Counted from the first letter of the stretch, positions 35,747 through 45,790 are shown. The stretch is DNA of 64,000 bases from Arenibacter certesii DSM 19833 (GCF_000429545.1 NZ_AUCB01000029.1:1-64000); one strand, 5' to 3'. Notes: generated by a model not told the origin, from the letters alone. Made by a program: numbers and translations.

Positions 35747-37087
35747 ATGCCAAAGCAATTCTCAGATTTAGGGATTAATGAACAACTTCAACAAAGTTTA
35801 GCCGATTTACAAATTTCTGTTCCTTCGGATATTCAGGAGAAAACCATTCCCGTTGTTCTAGATCAAAGTAATGATGTTGTTGTTTTAGCAAAGACGGGAA
35901 CAGGAAAGACCGCTGCTTTTGGATTGCCATTACTGCAAATGATCAATACAGATAACTCCAATGTACAGGCTTTGATTTTGGCTCCTACAAGGGAATTAGG
36001 ACAGCAGATCTATTCAAATTTAGTATCTTTTGCATCCCATAGCCCTAAAATTTCCATTGCTTCCGTATGTGGTGGTATACCCATTAAACCTCAGATAGAG
36101 CGATTAAAAGCTGCAACTCATATAGTGGTGGCAACTCCCGGACGATTGGTAGACTTAATTAAACGAGGCTCCATCAATGTTAAAAATTTAAAATACTTTG
36201 TTTTAGATGAGGCAGATGAGATGGTAGGCGCCTTAAAAGAAGAAGTGGATACTATTATTAAAGAGATTCCGAAAGCTAGGAGAACCTTATTGTTTACGGC
36301 TACCATGCCAGGAACTATTAAGCAATTGGTTCAAAATTATATGTCTAAAAATGTGGTGCATATAGAGGCGGACATGGAAACCATTGGTCATCAAGGAATA
36401 GATCATCAATATGTGGTTGTAGAACCTATAGAAAAACTGGAGGTATTACTTCATTTTTTGAGTTCTAAAGAAGGGGAACGCGGTATTATATTTTGTAAAA
36501 CGAAAGCAGCTGTTAATAAATTAGCTAAAAATTTGGCCATAAATAAGTTCTCTTCTGGTGCCATCCATGGTAGTTTAACCCAAGGTATCCGAGATAGGAT
36601 TATGGGGCAATTTAGAGAGGGACATATAGATATTTTAGTGGCTACCGATTTGGCAGCTCGTGGTATTGATGTAAAAGAAATTTCTTATGTTGTTAATTAC
36701 CATTTGCCGGACACCTATGACACCTATGTACATAGAAGTGGTAGAACGGCTAGGGCAGGAGCAAAAGGACTTTCTTTAACGGTTTTACAACAGGAGGAAG
36801 TTCATGAAATTGCCGAGTTTGAAAGGGAATTAGGAATTACTTTTAATCGGTTTGAAAAAGCGAATGCACAGAGTATAGATGAGAATAATGCATTAATATG
36901 GGCGAAGAAAATTTTTAAAACAAAACCTAATAAGGAGTTATCCGAAGATTTTAAAGCTAAAATAAAGACAATTTTCCATCACTTGACAAAAGAGGAGCTA
37001 GTGGATAAAATTTTAGCAGATTATATAGCGCATTCCAATATTTCAACGGTAAAAACTGAAACGCCTAAAAAGAAGAAAAAGAAATAA
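35747..37087 (+). CDS. DEAD-box RNA helicase
   Basis: A 446-residue ATP-dependent RNA helicase with all core motifs: Q motif near residue 24-30 (SDIQEKT), Walker A AKTGTGKT near 49-56, PTRELGQQ, TPGRLVD, DEAD (near 155-158), motif III TAT in LLFTATMP, then ATDLAARGIDV and HRSGRTARAG in the second RecA domain. The C-terminal extension is short and ends in a lysine run (PKKKKKK), as in flavobacterial DEAD-box proteins linked to ribosome assembly or cold growth. A second DEAD-box gene follows after five bases, so they are co-expressed. Confidence 0.94.
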   Translation: MPKQFSDLGINEQLQQSLADLQISVPSDIQEKTIPVVLDQSNDVVVLAKTGTGKTAAFGLPLLQMINTDNSNVQALILAPTRELGQQIYSNLVSFASHSPKISIASVCGGIPIKPQIERLKAATHIVVATPGRLVDLIKRGSINVKNLKYFVLDEADEMVGALKEEVDTIIKEIPKARRTLLFTATMPGTIKQLVQNYMSKNVVHIEADMETIGHQGIDHQYVVVEPIEKLEVLLHFLSSKEGERGIIFCKTKAAVNKLAKNLAINKFSSGAIHGSLTQGIRDRIMGQFREGHIDILVATDLAARGIDVKEISYVVNYHLPDTYDTYVHRSGRTARAGAKGLSLTVLQQEEVHEIAEFERELGITFNRFEKANAQSIDENNALIWAKKIFKTKPNKELSEDFKAKIKTIFHHLTKEELVDKILADYIAHSNISTVKTETPKKKKKK

Positions 37088-37092
37088 GTAGT

Positions 37093-38406
37093 ATGGCAAA
37101 CGATATTAAAAGTCAAGAGGATATTTTATCAAAATTAAATATTTACAAACTAAATCCCATGCAAGTGGAGGCTGTTTCCGTAATTGAAAACACGACCAAT
37201 ACAATTATATTATCCCCAACGGGAACAGGAAAAACGTTAGCGTTTACACTGCCATTATTGAAACTCTTAGATCCCGAGTCGCAAGAAATTCAAGCTTTAA
37301 TTCTGGTCCCTTCTAGGGAATTAGCTATTCAAATAGAACAGGTTATCCGTTCCATGGGCTCCGGTTTTAAAGTAAATGCAGTATATGGAGGCAGGCCCAT
37401 ATCTAAAGATAAAATCGAATTAAAACACACTCCCGCTATTTTAATTGGAACACCAGGGAGAGTACTGGATCATTTTGATAGTGAGCGATATTCAAAGGCT
37501 AGTATTAAAACACTTATTTTGGATGAGTTTGACAAGTCCTTGGAAGATGGGTTTGAAGAGGAAATGAAAGCCATTTTAAGTCAGTTACCAAGTGTAAATA
37601 AACGTATTTTAACCTCTGCTACCCAAGCTGTTACTGTTCCAGGTTTTGTTCGATTGAATAAACCGACAGTGGTTAATTATTTAAAAGAAAAATCCGGTTC
37701 AAAATTGGCCATTAAAACGGTGGTCTCGCCAGATAAGAACAAATTAAAAACCCTAGTAGAGCTCCTTCAGTATATTGGAAATGAGCCTGGAATTATATTC
37801 TGTAACTTAAGGGATAGTATAGATCAAGTGAGTAACTTCCTAATACGGAATAAAATAAATCACGCTTGTTTTTCAGGGGGAATGGAGCAAAAAGATAGGG
37901 AAAGGGCCTTAATTAAATTTAGAAATGGATCGGTACAAGTGCTAATCGCTACCGACTTGGCCGCACGAGGGATAGATATCCCTGAAATGAATTATATAAT
38001 CCACTATGAATTACCTATTCATGAAGAAGAGTTTATTCATAGAAATGGAAGAACGGCAAGGGTCAATTCAAAGGGAACTGCCTATGTTCTAAAATGGGAA
38101 AATGAAATTTTGCCAGAATTTATTCAGAATGTTAAAGGCATCAATATTTCCAATAAAGCTCTCCATAAACCACAATACTGGGAAACCTTATTTGTTTCTG
38201 GGGGAAGAAAGGATAAAATTTCCAAAGGCGATATAGCAGGTCTGTTCTTTAAACAAGGAGCTATCAATAAAGATCAATTAGGAGTTATTGAACTAAAGCA
38301 AAATTGTGCTTTTGTAGCCGTCCCTTTAGCAATTGCTGACGAACTGGTTGATAAACTGAACAACACCAAATTAAAAAATAAAAAGGTACGTGTAACAGTA
38401 TTATAA
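37093..38406 (+). CDS. DEAD-box helicase with DbpA-type RNA-binding tail
   Basis: A 437-residue RNA helicase. Walker A is SPTGTGKT near 42-49, and motif II reads DEFD instead of DEAD (ILDEFDKSLEDGF). Motif III reads TSATQ, and ATDLAARGIDI and HRNGRTARV complete the second domain. The last 70 residues (KGDIAGLFFKQGAINKDQLG to the end) match the small RNA-recognition fold of DbpA and CsdA, which in DbpA binds 23S rRNA. The pair with the preceding helicase suggests joint work on ribosome assembly. The substituted motif II keeps the acidic residues needed for ATP hydrolysis. Confidence 0.9.
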   Translation: MANDIKSQEDILSKLNIYKLNPMQVEAVSVIENTTNTIILSPTGTGKTLAFTLPLLKLLDPESQEIQALILVPSRELAIQIEQVIRSMGSGFKVNAVYGGRPISKDKIELKHTPAILIGTPGRVLDHFDSERYSKASIKTLILDEFDKSLEDGFEEEMKAILSQLPSVNKRILTSATQAVTVPGFVRLNKPTVVNYLKEKSGSKLAIKTVVSPDKNKLKTLVELLQYIGNEPGIIFCNLRDSIDQVSNFLIRNKINHACFSGGMEQKDRERALIKFRNGSVQVLIATDLAARGIDIPEMNYIIHYELPIHEEEFIHRNGRTARVNSKGTAYVLKWENEILPEFIQNVKGINISNKALHKPQYWETLFVSGGRKDKISKGDIAGLFFKQGAINKDQLGVIELKQNCAFVAVPLAIADELVDKLNNTKLKNKKVRVTVL

Positions 38407-38539
38407 TTATAGGGGACCCTTTTATAATTCTTTAAAGCTATAAGAATTTGCAGATCCTAAACAAAAGATAGATTTACTTAAAATTAAATGAACTTTAGAA
38501 TAAAATAACAAGCGCATTAATCTTATAAAGCTATTTACA

Positions 38540-39589
38540 TTGATTATCTATGATACTATCATAATAGGAGGTGGACAGGCTGGAATATCGGTAGCCTATT
38601 TTTTGAGAAGGAGTGCTTTGGAGTACCTAATATTGGACAATCAAGATAAACCAGGTGGAGCTTGGTTACAAACATGGGAGAGTTTGCAATTATTTTCTCC
38701 ATCTCAATATAGTTCCTTATCGGGTTGGCAAATGCCGAAGACTAAAGAAGAATATCCTACAAAAGCAGAGTTCATCAACTATCTCACGGCTTATGAAGAG
38801 CGATATAGTTTTCCAATTAAAAGAAGTACAGAGGTACTCCGGGTAGAAAAAGAAAATGGGCTATTTAAAATAATTACTAGTAAAGGTGTTTATAAAGCAA
38901 AAACTGTGGTAAGCACTACCGGAACCGCTAAAAACCCATATATACCCAATTATCCAGATCAAAATAATTTTAAGGGAGTACAGCTACATTCAGCAGAATA
39001 TAGTGACCCGAAATCATTTCAAGGAAAGAAAGTCCTTGTAGTGGGCGGAGGTAATTCTGGCGCTCAAATTTTATCAGAGCTGTCCAAAGTAGCAAAGACA
39101 AAGTGGGTAACTAAAAAAGTACCACAGTTTATGCCAGAAGAGATAGACGGTCGTTATCTATTTGTAAAAGCGAATTCGAGTTATCTAGACAACAATACAC
39201 ACAACTTTGAGGAGGAAGTTTCATTAAGCGATATCGTGCAAGTAGATAGCGTTAAAGAGGGCCTTAAAAGGGGTATTTACAATGCTGTAAGACCTTTCCT
39301 TTCTTTTTATGAAGATGGAGTTATATGGCAGGATGGTGAAAAGGAAGCCTTCCACGCGGTAATTTGGTGCACTGGTTTTAGAGCTAATCTATACCATTTA
39401 CAACCTTTAAATATTGTTAAAGATAACCGCGTTATAACCAAAAACACCCGTAGCCTAAAAGAACCTAATCTTTGGTTGGTAGGATATGGAAGCTGGACAG
39501 GTTTTGCCTCCGCAACCATTTATGGGGTAGGGAAGACTGCCAGGGCAACCGCAAGCGAGATACAGGCCTATTTTGAATTGACCTCCTAA
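38540..39589 (+). CDS. FAD-dependent monooxygenase-like oxidoreductase
   Basis: A 349-residue cytoplasmic flavoprotein of the CzcO/flavin-containing monooxygenase type. The FAD loop GGGQAGISVAYFLRR lies near 9-23, with PGGAWLQTWESLQLFSP near 39-55 typical of the group. The NADPH loop VLVVGGGNSGAQILSEL is near 165-181, and WCTGFRANL marks the C-terminal FAD region. It begins with TTG at 38540; the only nearby ATG is out of frame. The substrate is unknown. It stands alone after the helicases. Confidence 0.83.
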   Translation: MIIYDTIIIGGGQAGISVAYFLRRSALEYLILDNQDKPGGAWLQTWESLQLFSPSQYSSLSGWQMPKTKEEYPTKAEFINYLTAYEERYSFPIKRSTEVLRVEKENGLFKIITSKGVYKAKTVVSTTGTAKNPYIPNYPDQNNFKGVQLHSAEYSDPKSFQGKKVLVVGGGNSGAQILSELSKVAKTKWVTKKVPQFMPEEIDGRYLFVKANSSYLDNNTHNFEEEVSLSDIVQVDSVKEGLKRGIYNAVRPFLSFYEDGVIWQDGEKEAFHAVIWCTGFRANLYHLQPLNIVKDNRVITKNTRSLKEPNLWLVGYGSWTGFASATIYGVGKTARATASEIQAYFELTS

Positions 39590-39754
39590 TTTTAAATTCA
39601 CTACTGCCATTATACATACAAACTTTAAAACTATCTTCCTTGTTAAAAAATTAAGGGGAGCTAAAATAGCGTCATTGGTGGACTTGGATGCCTATTCTTT
39701 ATTGGAGAACCGTATTATTATTGTAAATTCATGCCAATCATAAGATACCTAAAC

Positions 39755-41116
39755 ATGAAATATTCTGGATTTACTATTGCATTTCTACTTGCCATGATGA
39801 TGGCCTGCAATACAAGTACAAAACATAAAAAGGAAGATAACGCACTTGCAGATAATAACATACCTAATATAGTGACTGCCGATATTGAAGAAGGTATTAA
39901 AGCGAATATTGCCAAAAAAGTAGAAGAAGGAGGTGGGTATTTCCATATGGAAACAGAGGATAAAGAACTACGTCTACAGTTGGTACGTGTACATACTGAA
40001 TACCTTTCCAATTTGGGCCCTCAACGTCATTTCGCCTGTGTAGATCTTGCCGATATAAATGGGGACGTTTATGATGTGGATTTTTTCTTAGACGGAGATC
40101 CAGGCAACATGACGGTTACTGAAAATACTTTGCACAAGCTAAATGGGAAACCTTTTTACACCTGGAAACAGCGAAAGGACAAGACCTGGTATAGAATGCC
40201 TATACAAAATGCATCACCAGACTTATTGGGAGTCATAGAGGGAGAGGACCAATTTGAATTTACCTATGAGGTTACCCTACCGGAAATAAAAGAACCGGGA
40301 AAAATATGGATTCCAATTCCACAAACCGATCGTTTTCAAAATATAGAAATAGTATCTATAGGGACTCCCGAAAAGCATCAGATTCTTCAAGACAAGGGGA
40401 ACGACAACGCCATCTTATATATGGAACTTGCCCCGGTGCATAGCGGAAAGAAAATGGAATTTGTATATAATGTTAAAAGGTTAGAGAAAGTACCTTATGA
40501 AGAAAATGCCTCACCAACAAGATACCTTAATGCTAGTTTGCTGATGCCGGTAGGGGACCGATTTCAACTATTGGCAGACTCTATTATTGGTGATAAAAAA
40601 AATGTCGGTACTATAATGCAGGCCAGAGCGTTGTATGACTATGTGATTGATGAAATGCGATATATTAAGGCGGGCAAGTATGGTACTGGCGATGCTGTTT
40701 ATGCGTGCGATGCCCTTACCGGTAATTGCACTGAGTTTCATTCACTTTTTATATCCTTGGCTAGATCGGCAGGAATTCCCTCTAGATTTGCCGTTGGGGC
40801 ATCCATTCCATCAGATCGTGACGAAGGAGGTATTGATGGCTATCATTGTTGGGCAGAATTTTTTGCAGAGGGTAAATGGTGGCCTGTAGATATTAGTGAA
40901 GCAAATAAATATACCGCTTTGGCTACCTACTATTTCGGGAGGCATCCTGCAAATCGTATCGAATTTACTCGAGGACGAGATCTTATAATAGAACCAAGCC
41001 CAACCTCTGGACCCATAAATTTTTTGGCATATCCGGTTATGGAAATAGGAGAAACTATGGCATTTCCACAAACTTTCTTTTCATTTCGTAGAAAATCTAG
41101 TGCCATTTCAAGTTGA
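39755..41116 (+). CDS. Transglutaminase-like lipoprotein
   Basis: A 453-residue exported lipoprotein with signal peptide ending MMAC (cysteine about residue 18 from the ATG at 39755). A N-terminal part of about 130 residues (ETEDKELRLQLVRVHTEYLS) is not recognised. The transglutaminase-like cysteine-protease domain occupies about 270-400, with the catalytic triad in GNCTEFHSLF, GYHCWAEFF and WWPVDISEANK. AGIPSRFAVGASIP is the typical link. The start at 39755 gives a compact signal peptide; the in-frame ATG at 39731 adds eight residues. The likely role is peptide hydrolysis or cross-linking in the periplasm. Confidence 0.85.
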   Translation: MKYSGFTIAFLLAMMMACNTSTKHKKEDNALADNNIPNIVTADIEEGIKANIAKKVEEGGGYFHMETEDKELRLQLVRVHTEYLSNLGPQRHFACVDLADINGDVYDVDFFLDGDPGNMTVTENTLHKLNGKPFYTWKQRKDKTWYRMPIQNASPDLLGVIEGEDQFEFTYEVTLPEIKEPGKIWIPIPQTDRFQNIEIVSIGTPEKHQILQDKGNDNAILYMELAPVHSGKKMEFVYNVKRLEKVPYEENASPTRYLNASLLMPVGDRFQLLADSIIGDKKNVGTIMQARALYDYVIDEMRYIKAGKYGTGDAVYACDALTGNCTEFHSLFISLARSAGIPSRFAVGASIPSDRDEGGIDGYHCWAEFFAEGKWWPVDISEANKYTALATYYFGRHPANRIEFTRGRDLIIEPSPTSGPINFLAYPVMEIGETMAFPQTFFSFRRKSSAISS

Positions 41117-41185
41117 TATGACACTAGATAGTAGAATTACGAGATGTTGTCAGTAAGCCCTTAAAACCAAAGCCTTTATAAAAAA

Positions 41186-41413
41186 CTAGTTAGGATGCTC
41201 ATCTTCGGCTTTTGTAGGGTGTTCAGAAGAGTCTTTATCCTTGGTAGGATGTTCCTCCATATCTTTTGTTGGGTGTTCATCACTATTTGTATCGTGGTGT
41301 TCCGTGTTTTCATTCTTTTTCTGATCTCTGCAGGAACTCAGTGTTCCGGCGGCAAGGAAAAAGAAAAGGAGCATAACCAAACTAAGGTATTTAAATTCTT
41401 TTAATCGGTTCAT
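41186..41413 (-). CDS. Small EHPTK-repeat lipoprotein
   Basis: A 75-residue lipoprotein precursor with signal peptide and lipobox LSSC (cysteine at residue 28), leaving a mature part of about 48 residues. That part is almost all charged or polar and holds three EHPTK units and a fourth, terminal EHPN (DEHPTKDMEEHPTKDK, SEHPTKAEDEHPN). The spaced His-Pro and acidic residues could bind metal, but this is inference. The family has no function known to me. It is convergent with the transglutaminase-like gene. Confidence 0.7.
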   Translation of the reverse strand: MNRLKEFKYLSLVMLLFFFLAAGTLSSCRDQKKNENTEHHDTNSDEHPTKDMEEHPTKDKDSSEHPTKAEDEHPN

Positions 41414-41930
41414 AATCGTTGTTGTTTAAATTTATAAGGATGCAGAACGAGTCCGTAATGCATGATTTATCTACTAAATATAACCATTTCTGTTTCAATC
41501 TCTTAAGAAATCTGTATTTAAATAGATTAGTTTTAAAATTATCATTATAAAAGGTGCTGTTTTATCGCAACCGTTTACAGAAAGTCGGAACAAATAAACA
41601 TAATCTATAGACTATTCATTCTTTTAATAATATGGAAATGTTTTAAAATATAAATTGACTTTACATCCCGTATTTATCCATGAGTAGGATCAATCAGTGG
41701 AATTGAGTCCGTACTAATTTCATTTCCCTTATTACTTGAAAGGTCTAATTCCCTTGCTTTTTAGGTTGAAATCTCTTAACAATCAGTGAGTTTTCAATAA
41801 AGTAAGCAGTAATAACCGCTATTAAAATCGTAGGATTTGTATCATTTATTTTATAGATTTAATAAACTTTTAACATCGTCACCTATTTTAGGTGGTGGTG
41901 ATTATTTAATCAACCTAAATATATGAAATT
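41414..41930. other. Intergenic region without a visible gene
   Basis: About 517 AT-rich bases between divergent genes. Near the right end, TCACC (about 41878-41882) and GGTGG around 41892 form a small imperfect hairpin in the metalloprotease leader. Nothing else was recognised. Confidence 0.35.
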
Positions 41931-43052
41931 ATGAAAAAAACTAATCAGCACACTATTTTTGCATGGATAATGGGAATATTTCCTAATCTCAAGGGTATTT
42001 TTGTTCTTAATCCGCTAAGAAAAAGTCGATTTAACAGCTTATTGACTTTGTGCTCCATTACAGGAACATTATTATTCACTTCTTGTTCACAAGATGCACT
42101 GGAGAATCAGGAACCTGCTGCTTCAGAAACCCAAGATGTAGTATTGGCATTGAAGGCACCGCCTACGGAACCCATTATCATAGATGATTTAACCACTACT
42201 GTGTTAAAAACAACAGAAGCTCCGGGGGTAGACCGAGGACGATTTAATATTACATTGAAATATTTATTACCACCTACAGAAAGACAAGTCGAAGTATTTG
42301 AAGCTGCTGCGGCCAGATGGGAACGAATTATTATAAAGGACGTACCTTCATTTACGGGCAGTGTCCCTTCTGCGTTTCAAGGTTTTCCAGATATAGAAGG
42401 AACAATAGATGATGTTGTTATTGAAGTTGCGCTGGCACCCATTGATGGTCCAGGAGGTATCCTTGGACAAGCCGGACCAAGTTTTGTGCGTACCAGTGAT
42501 TTCTTACCATTATCCGGGGTCATGTTTTTTGACGTAGATGATTTGGATTTTCTAGAAGAATTAGATCTCTTCGAAGAGGTAATAGTTCATGAAATGGGTC
42601 ACGTTTTAGGTTTAGGTACTCTTTGGAATGTAGAACCCTATTATGCTAGAACATTACGTAAAGGACCAAATAGCAATCCTTATTTCACAGGAAAAATGGC
42701 CAACGTTTTTTGGAATGCTGAGGGAGGAACCGGCGAATTACCAATTGAAAATATGGGAGGACCGGGTACAGCATTAGGTCACTGGCGCGAATCTATACTT
42801 AAAAATGAATTGATGACTGGTTACTTAAATCTAGGGGAGAACCCATTAAGTAGAATTACAGCAGGCTCCATGAGAGATCTTGGTTATGGGGCGGCTATGG
42901 TAGGTGAAAAATATGATTTGCCACGGGACACACCTGGGGTAGATCCTAATAACCTTGGAGACGACGGAACGGGTGAGACTCATGGTATTAATATTGCAAA
43001 TAGGGAGGTTCTGCTTCAACCGATAGGTTTTGTAAACACCAAGAAAAAGTAA
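41931..43052 (+). CDS. Leishmanolysin-like zinc metalloprotease
   Basis: A 373-residue exported metalloprotease with the zincin motif HEMGHVLGLGTLW (catalytic block VIVHEMGH near 221-228), typical of leishmanolysin-like bacterial proteins, which often follow with a third histidine much later (here GHWRES near 285). The N-terminus is unusually long: the likely lipobox FTSC lies about residue 45, after a positively charged segment PLRKSRFNSLLTLCSITGTLL. Either the first 25 residues are an extended signal region or the true start is internal without an ATG. It is convergent with a second HExxH protease gene and shares a terminator with it. Confidence 0.78.
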   Translation: MKKTNQHTIFAWIMGIFPNLKGIFVLNPLRKSRFNSLLTLCSITGTLLFTSCSQDALENQEPAASETQDVVLALKAPPTEPIIIDDLTTTVLKTTEAPGVDRGRFNITLKYLLPPTERQVEVFEAAAARWERIIIKDVPSFTGSVPSAFQGFPDIEGTIDDVVIEVALAPIDGPGGILGQAGPSFVRTSDFLPLSGVMFFDVDDLDFLEELDLFEEVIVHEMGHVLGLGTLWNVEPYYARTLRKGPNSNPYFTGKMANVFWNAEGGTGELPIENMGGPGTALGHWRESILKNELMTGYLNLGENPLSRITAGSMRDLGYGAAMVGEKYDLPRDTPGVDPNNLGDDGTGETHGINIANREVLLQPIGFVNTKKK

Positions 43053-43109
43053 ACTAAAATAGTATTATCTTCTTTAAATAAGTTTTACTTTATAAAGGAA
43101 TATAGTGAT

Positions 43110-43155
43110 AAAAGAGCTTTTAATTAGAACGATTGTCCTAAGTAAAAGCTCTTTT
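43110..43155. terminator. Bidirectional terminator
   Basis: AAAAGAGCTTTTA (43110-43122) pairs with TAAAAGCTCTTTT (43143-43155), with T residues following. It separates two convergent metalloprotease genes. Confidence 0.8.
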
Positions 43156-43310
43156 TGTTTCATACAGCGAAGGTGTAGGAAAAAGATATGTGATCTGCAG
43201 ATAATAAATTACAATAGGTGCATAAATAGGTTAGATAATGTAAATACAACGTAACTTATACACCTATTTTAGCCAATTTATAGGGTTTTATTTAAACTCC
43301 CAGTCTTCTT

Positions 43311-44333
43311 TTAATGCCAATCTCCAAAGGTAATACAATAAGATGCTTTGTCTGTTCTTCTTAAATTATGGATAGGTTCATAATAATAGGCATTCATAAC
43401 GGCTCTTGGAAAATAATTTACTGATCCTTCGGCTCTCAAGTTTAAAAAACCTACTCCAAAATGGCCTGCTTCCAAAGTATGTCCAATTTCATGGGTAAGT
43501 ACCGAGGCTAAATCGATCCCTGGATTTGTGGAGGGGGTATCCGTCCATAGAAAGTCGTCGTTAAACCAAACCTCTTTTAAAGAGGTGTCTGCTTTTCCAT
43601 CATTATCTATATCGGTAGGATTTCCTTCTTCATCCACAAAAATAAAGCTAAAGGTAACCCCTAAAGTACTTTTTGGGTCTAGACCATCGATAAAACCAAA
43701 AACAAAGCCTGGAACATGCCCTAGAATATTAATATCGGTAAAGGGATTCCCTGCCTCCCCACCTATAGAAAGGATGGCACTGTTAAAAGTATCAAGGTTA
43801 GGCTCTTTGATTATAGATGCTTTTCCGCACCTACTATTTCCCCAATTCATATATGCATCATCAGAAATTGCTTCCGTGGGAATACTACCATTTGCATAAC
43901 TCAAGGGTTCAAATACGTTATAGCTTACGTTTTTCCCATTTCCTCTTCTAGGATCATCCTTTACCCAAGAGGTGTATTCCAATACTAATTCAAACTGCTT
44001 GTCAAAGATAACAATGGGGACCCTATTACTCATGGCCTCTACCTTAAGCAGTGCCATCCCGAAAGGCTTCAGCTTCTTATTGATCGTTTCAAATTGATCA
44101 CTGGCCAAGGCCAATTCTTTAATTTCGCCTCCACCTTTACTGGTTTTAGTAGCCTTAGAAATTTCAGCCAAAATATGTTGGTTGAGCTTTCCTTGGTTTG
44201 GTGCATCAAACTTTAATTCTATTTCAGTTAGTTGCTTCAATTGCTTGGTTTGGAAAATAACAGTTTCCTGTTCGCAACCTATTATCAAAAATAACCCCAA
44301 AATTAATACGGGTAATAAACATTTAATTTTCAT
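43311..44333 (-). CDS. HExxH zinc metalloprotease lipoprotein
   Basis: A 340-residue lipoprotein with signal peptide ending LIIGC (cysteine about residue 20). The catalytic motif is HEIGHTLEAGH near 286-296, close to the metzincin HExxHxxGxxH spacing with an alanine before the last glycine-histidine. The preceding SILSIGGEAGNPF, FVFGFIDGLDPKSTLGVTFSFIF and DNDGKADTSLKEVWFND segments are not assigned. A cysteine at residue about 335 ends YCITFGDWH. Substrate is unknown. It faces the leishmanolysin-like gene but shows only the zinc motif in common. Confidence 0.75.
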   Translation of the reverse strand: MKIKCLLPVLILGLFLIIGCEQETVIFQTKQLKQLTEIELKFDAPNQGKLNQHILAEISKATKTSKGGGEIKELALASDQFETINKKLKPFGMALLKVEAMSNRVPIVIFDKQFELVLEYTSWVKDDPRRGNGKNVSYNVFEPLSYANGSIPTEAISDDAYMNWGNSRCGKASIIKEPNLDTFNSAILSIGGEAGNPFTDINILGHVPGFVFGFIDGLDPKSTLGVTFSFIFVDEEGNPTDIDNDGKADTSLKEVWFNDDFLWTDTPSTNPGIDLASVLTHEIGHTLEAGHFGVGFLNLRAEGSVNYFPRAVMNAYYYEPIHNLRRTDKASYCITFGDWH

Positions 44334-44848
44334 TTTATTACGATTTAGTGGTTCCCTAATGAAATTAGACGTTTTTAGTTAGAATTCACCTCTAATTCGC
44401 GATTTATTTAAGATTTTTCTTTAATTTTTAGGCGTTTTATAGGTAAAATGTACTTCAAATCTCATTAATAAACTGTTAAATACTTATATATATAATAAAA
44501 CTATGGCTCAGTTATCTCCCCGGATCTTCTAATAAATACAACAAAGATATTCAGTGCCACCAACGGGAACGTATAACTTTACAATAGTTTCTTAATTTAT
44601 GGATAACGCTATTTTTGGAGTTTTTGTGGAAAAGGTGGTCTAATGAATTCTTCGGAATAATTGGATTATCCAAAATGTATAGCAAATTTTCTTAGAAAGA
44701 GCTTTATTGAAATTGACACCTCTTATCAAGGGTAAATAATAAGGCGACAACACCATTATTTATTATCTTTTGGTTATATCATTCATACTGATATCGGTTC
44801 TAAATATATTACTTAGAAATTATAAATTAAGCAACACGGATAAATTCG
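44334..44848. other. Intergenic region without a visible gene
   Basis: About 515 AT-rich bases between divergent genes. No frame, hairpin or repeat stood out. TATCTTTTGG near 44764 resembles a -7 box with one extra T, about 75 bases ahead of the interrupted epimerase gene. Confidence 0.3.
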
Positions 44849-45790
44849 ATGGAAAAGAAAATTTTAGTTACCGGTGCTACTGGAAAGGTGGGTCAAGCTT
44901 TTATTAACACCTTTCTAAGCGATCCAAAAGAAAAGGGTACCATTAGAGCCCTCTGTCACAAGCGTAGTATACCCTCTAATGCTCGATTAGAGGTAATCCG
45001 TGGTTCCATATCGGATAGAAAAACGGTTTAAAATGCTATGAAGGGCATTACCCATGTGGTTCACTTGGCAACTCCCAAGGAGGACACAGAAACCATTATG
45101 GACGTTGCGATAAAGGGATTGTTTTGGTTATTGGAAAGTTGTAGAGCGTCCAGTAGTTTTAGACGCTTTATCTTGATTGGGGGAGATGCATCTGTTGGGC
45201 ATTATTTCTATCCGCATAAAAACCCAATCACGGAAGAACAACCTCATACAGCTTACCCTGGAGGTTATGCCCTGTCTAAAGTACTGGAAGAAACGATGCT
45301 GCAGCAGTATTTTATACAATATAATGTGGATGGATGCTGTCTTCGCGCACCATGGATAATGGAGGGGAACGATTTAAAGCGGCATCTCAGCTTTGGGAAG
45401 CAGGTATTTGGCGTACCCGAATGGCACCAAATGGTGAGCCCTATTACCGCAATGAAATATGAGAAAGAGAATATCATTCCACTTATGTTAGACATTGATG
45501 GAAATCCAATGAAAAGGAATATGGTGCATCTAAAGGACCTAGTTACAGCTATACAGATTACCCTAGATCACAAGGAGGCAAAACAACAGACATTTAATAT
45601 GTCCATGGATGAGCCTTTTGATTATGGGAAAGCGGCCAATTACCTTTTAGAAACCCGTAAAATTAAGTCGGTGCCGGTAGAAACGAAATACTATTCCACT
45701 TGGTTAGATAATAATAAAGCAAAATTGTTGCTGGGATGGAGGCCAGCATACGGATTAGAGAAAATGATAGATGCGGCGTGGGAAAATTAA
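44849..45790 (+). pseudogene. NAD-dependent epimerase gene with an in-frame TAA
   Basis: A full-length short-chain dehydrogenase/epimerase frame of 313 sense codons is broken by one TAA at 45029-45031. Before it, KILVTGATGKVGQAFI is the NAD loop, ending SISDRKTV. After it the same frame continues AMKGITHVVHLA, with YALSKVLEETMLQQY as the YxxxK region and a complete C-terminus (LLLGWRPAYGLEKMID). A single C-to-T change of CAA would explain the stop. An ATG at 45038 could restart a 250-residue product without the cofactor loop, which would be inactive. Recent nonsense mutation or a base-calling error are the two explanations. Confidence 0.8.

Noticed and set aside
40647-40889. Overlapping plus-strand frame inside the transglutaminase-like gene
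   Set aside because: It is a shifted frame of a clear coding region, without a family pattern of its own.
43528-43899. 123-codon plus-strand frame opposite the metalloprotease
   Set aside because: The minus-strand frame has a lipobox and a zinc motif; the opposite frame shows neither and is a shadow.
44849-45790. Programmed read-through or an extra amino acid at the stop codons of the epimerase and the stress flavoprotein
   Set aside because: The two stops differ (TAA and TAG), sit at ordinary positions (a likely CAA and a conserved TGG), and no selenocysteine- or pyrrolysine-type element was seen.
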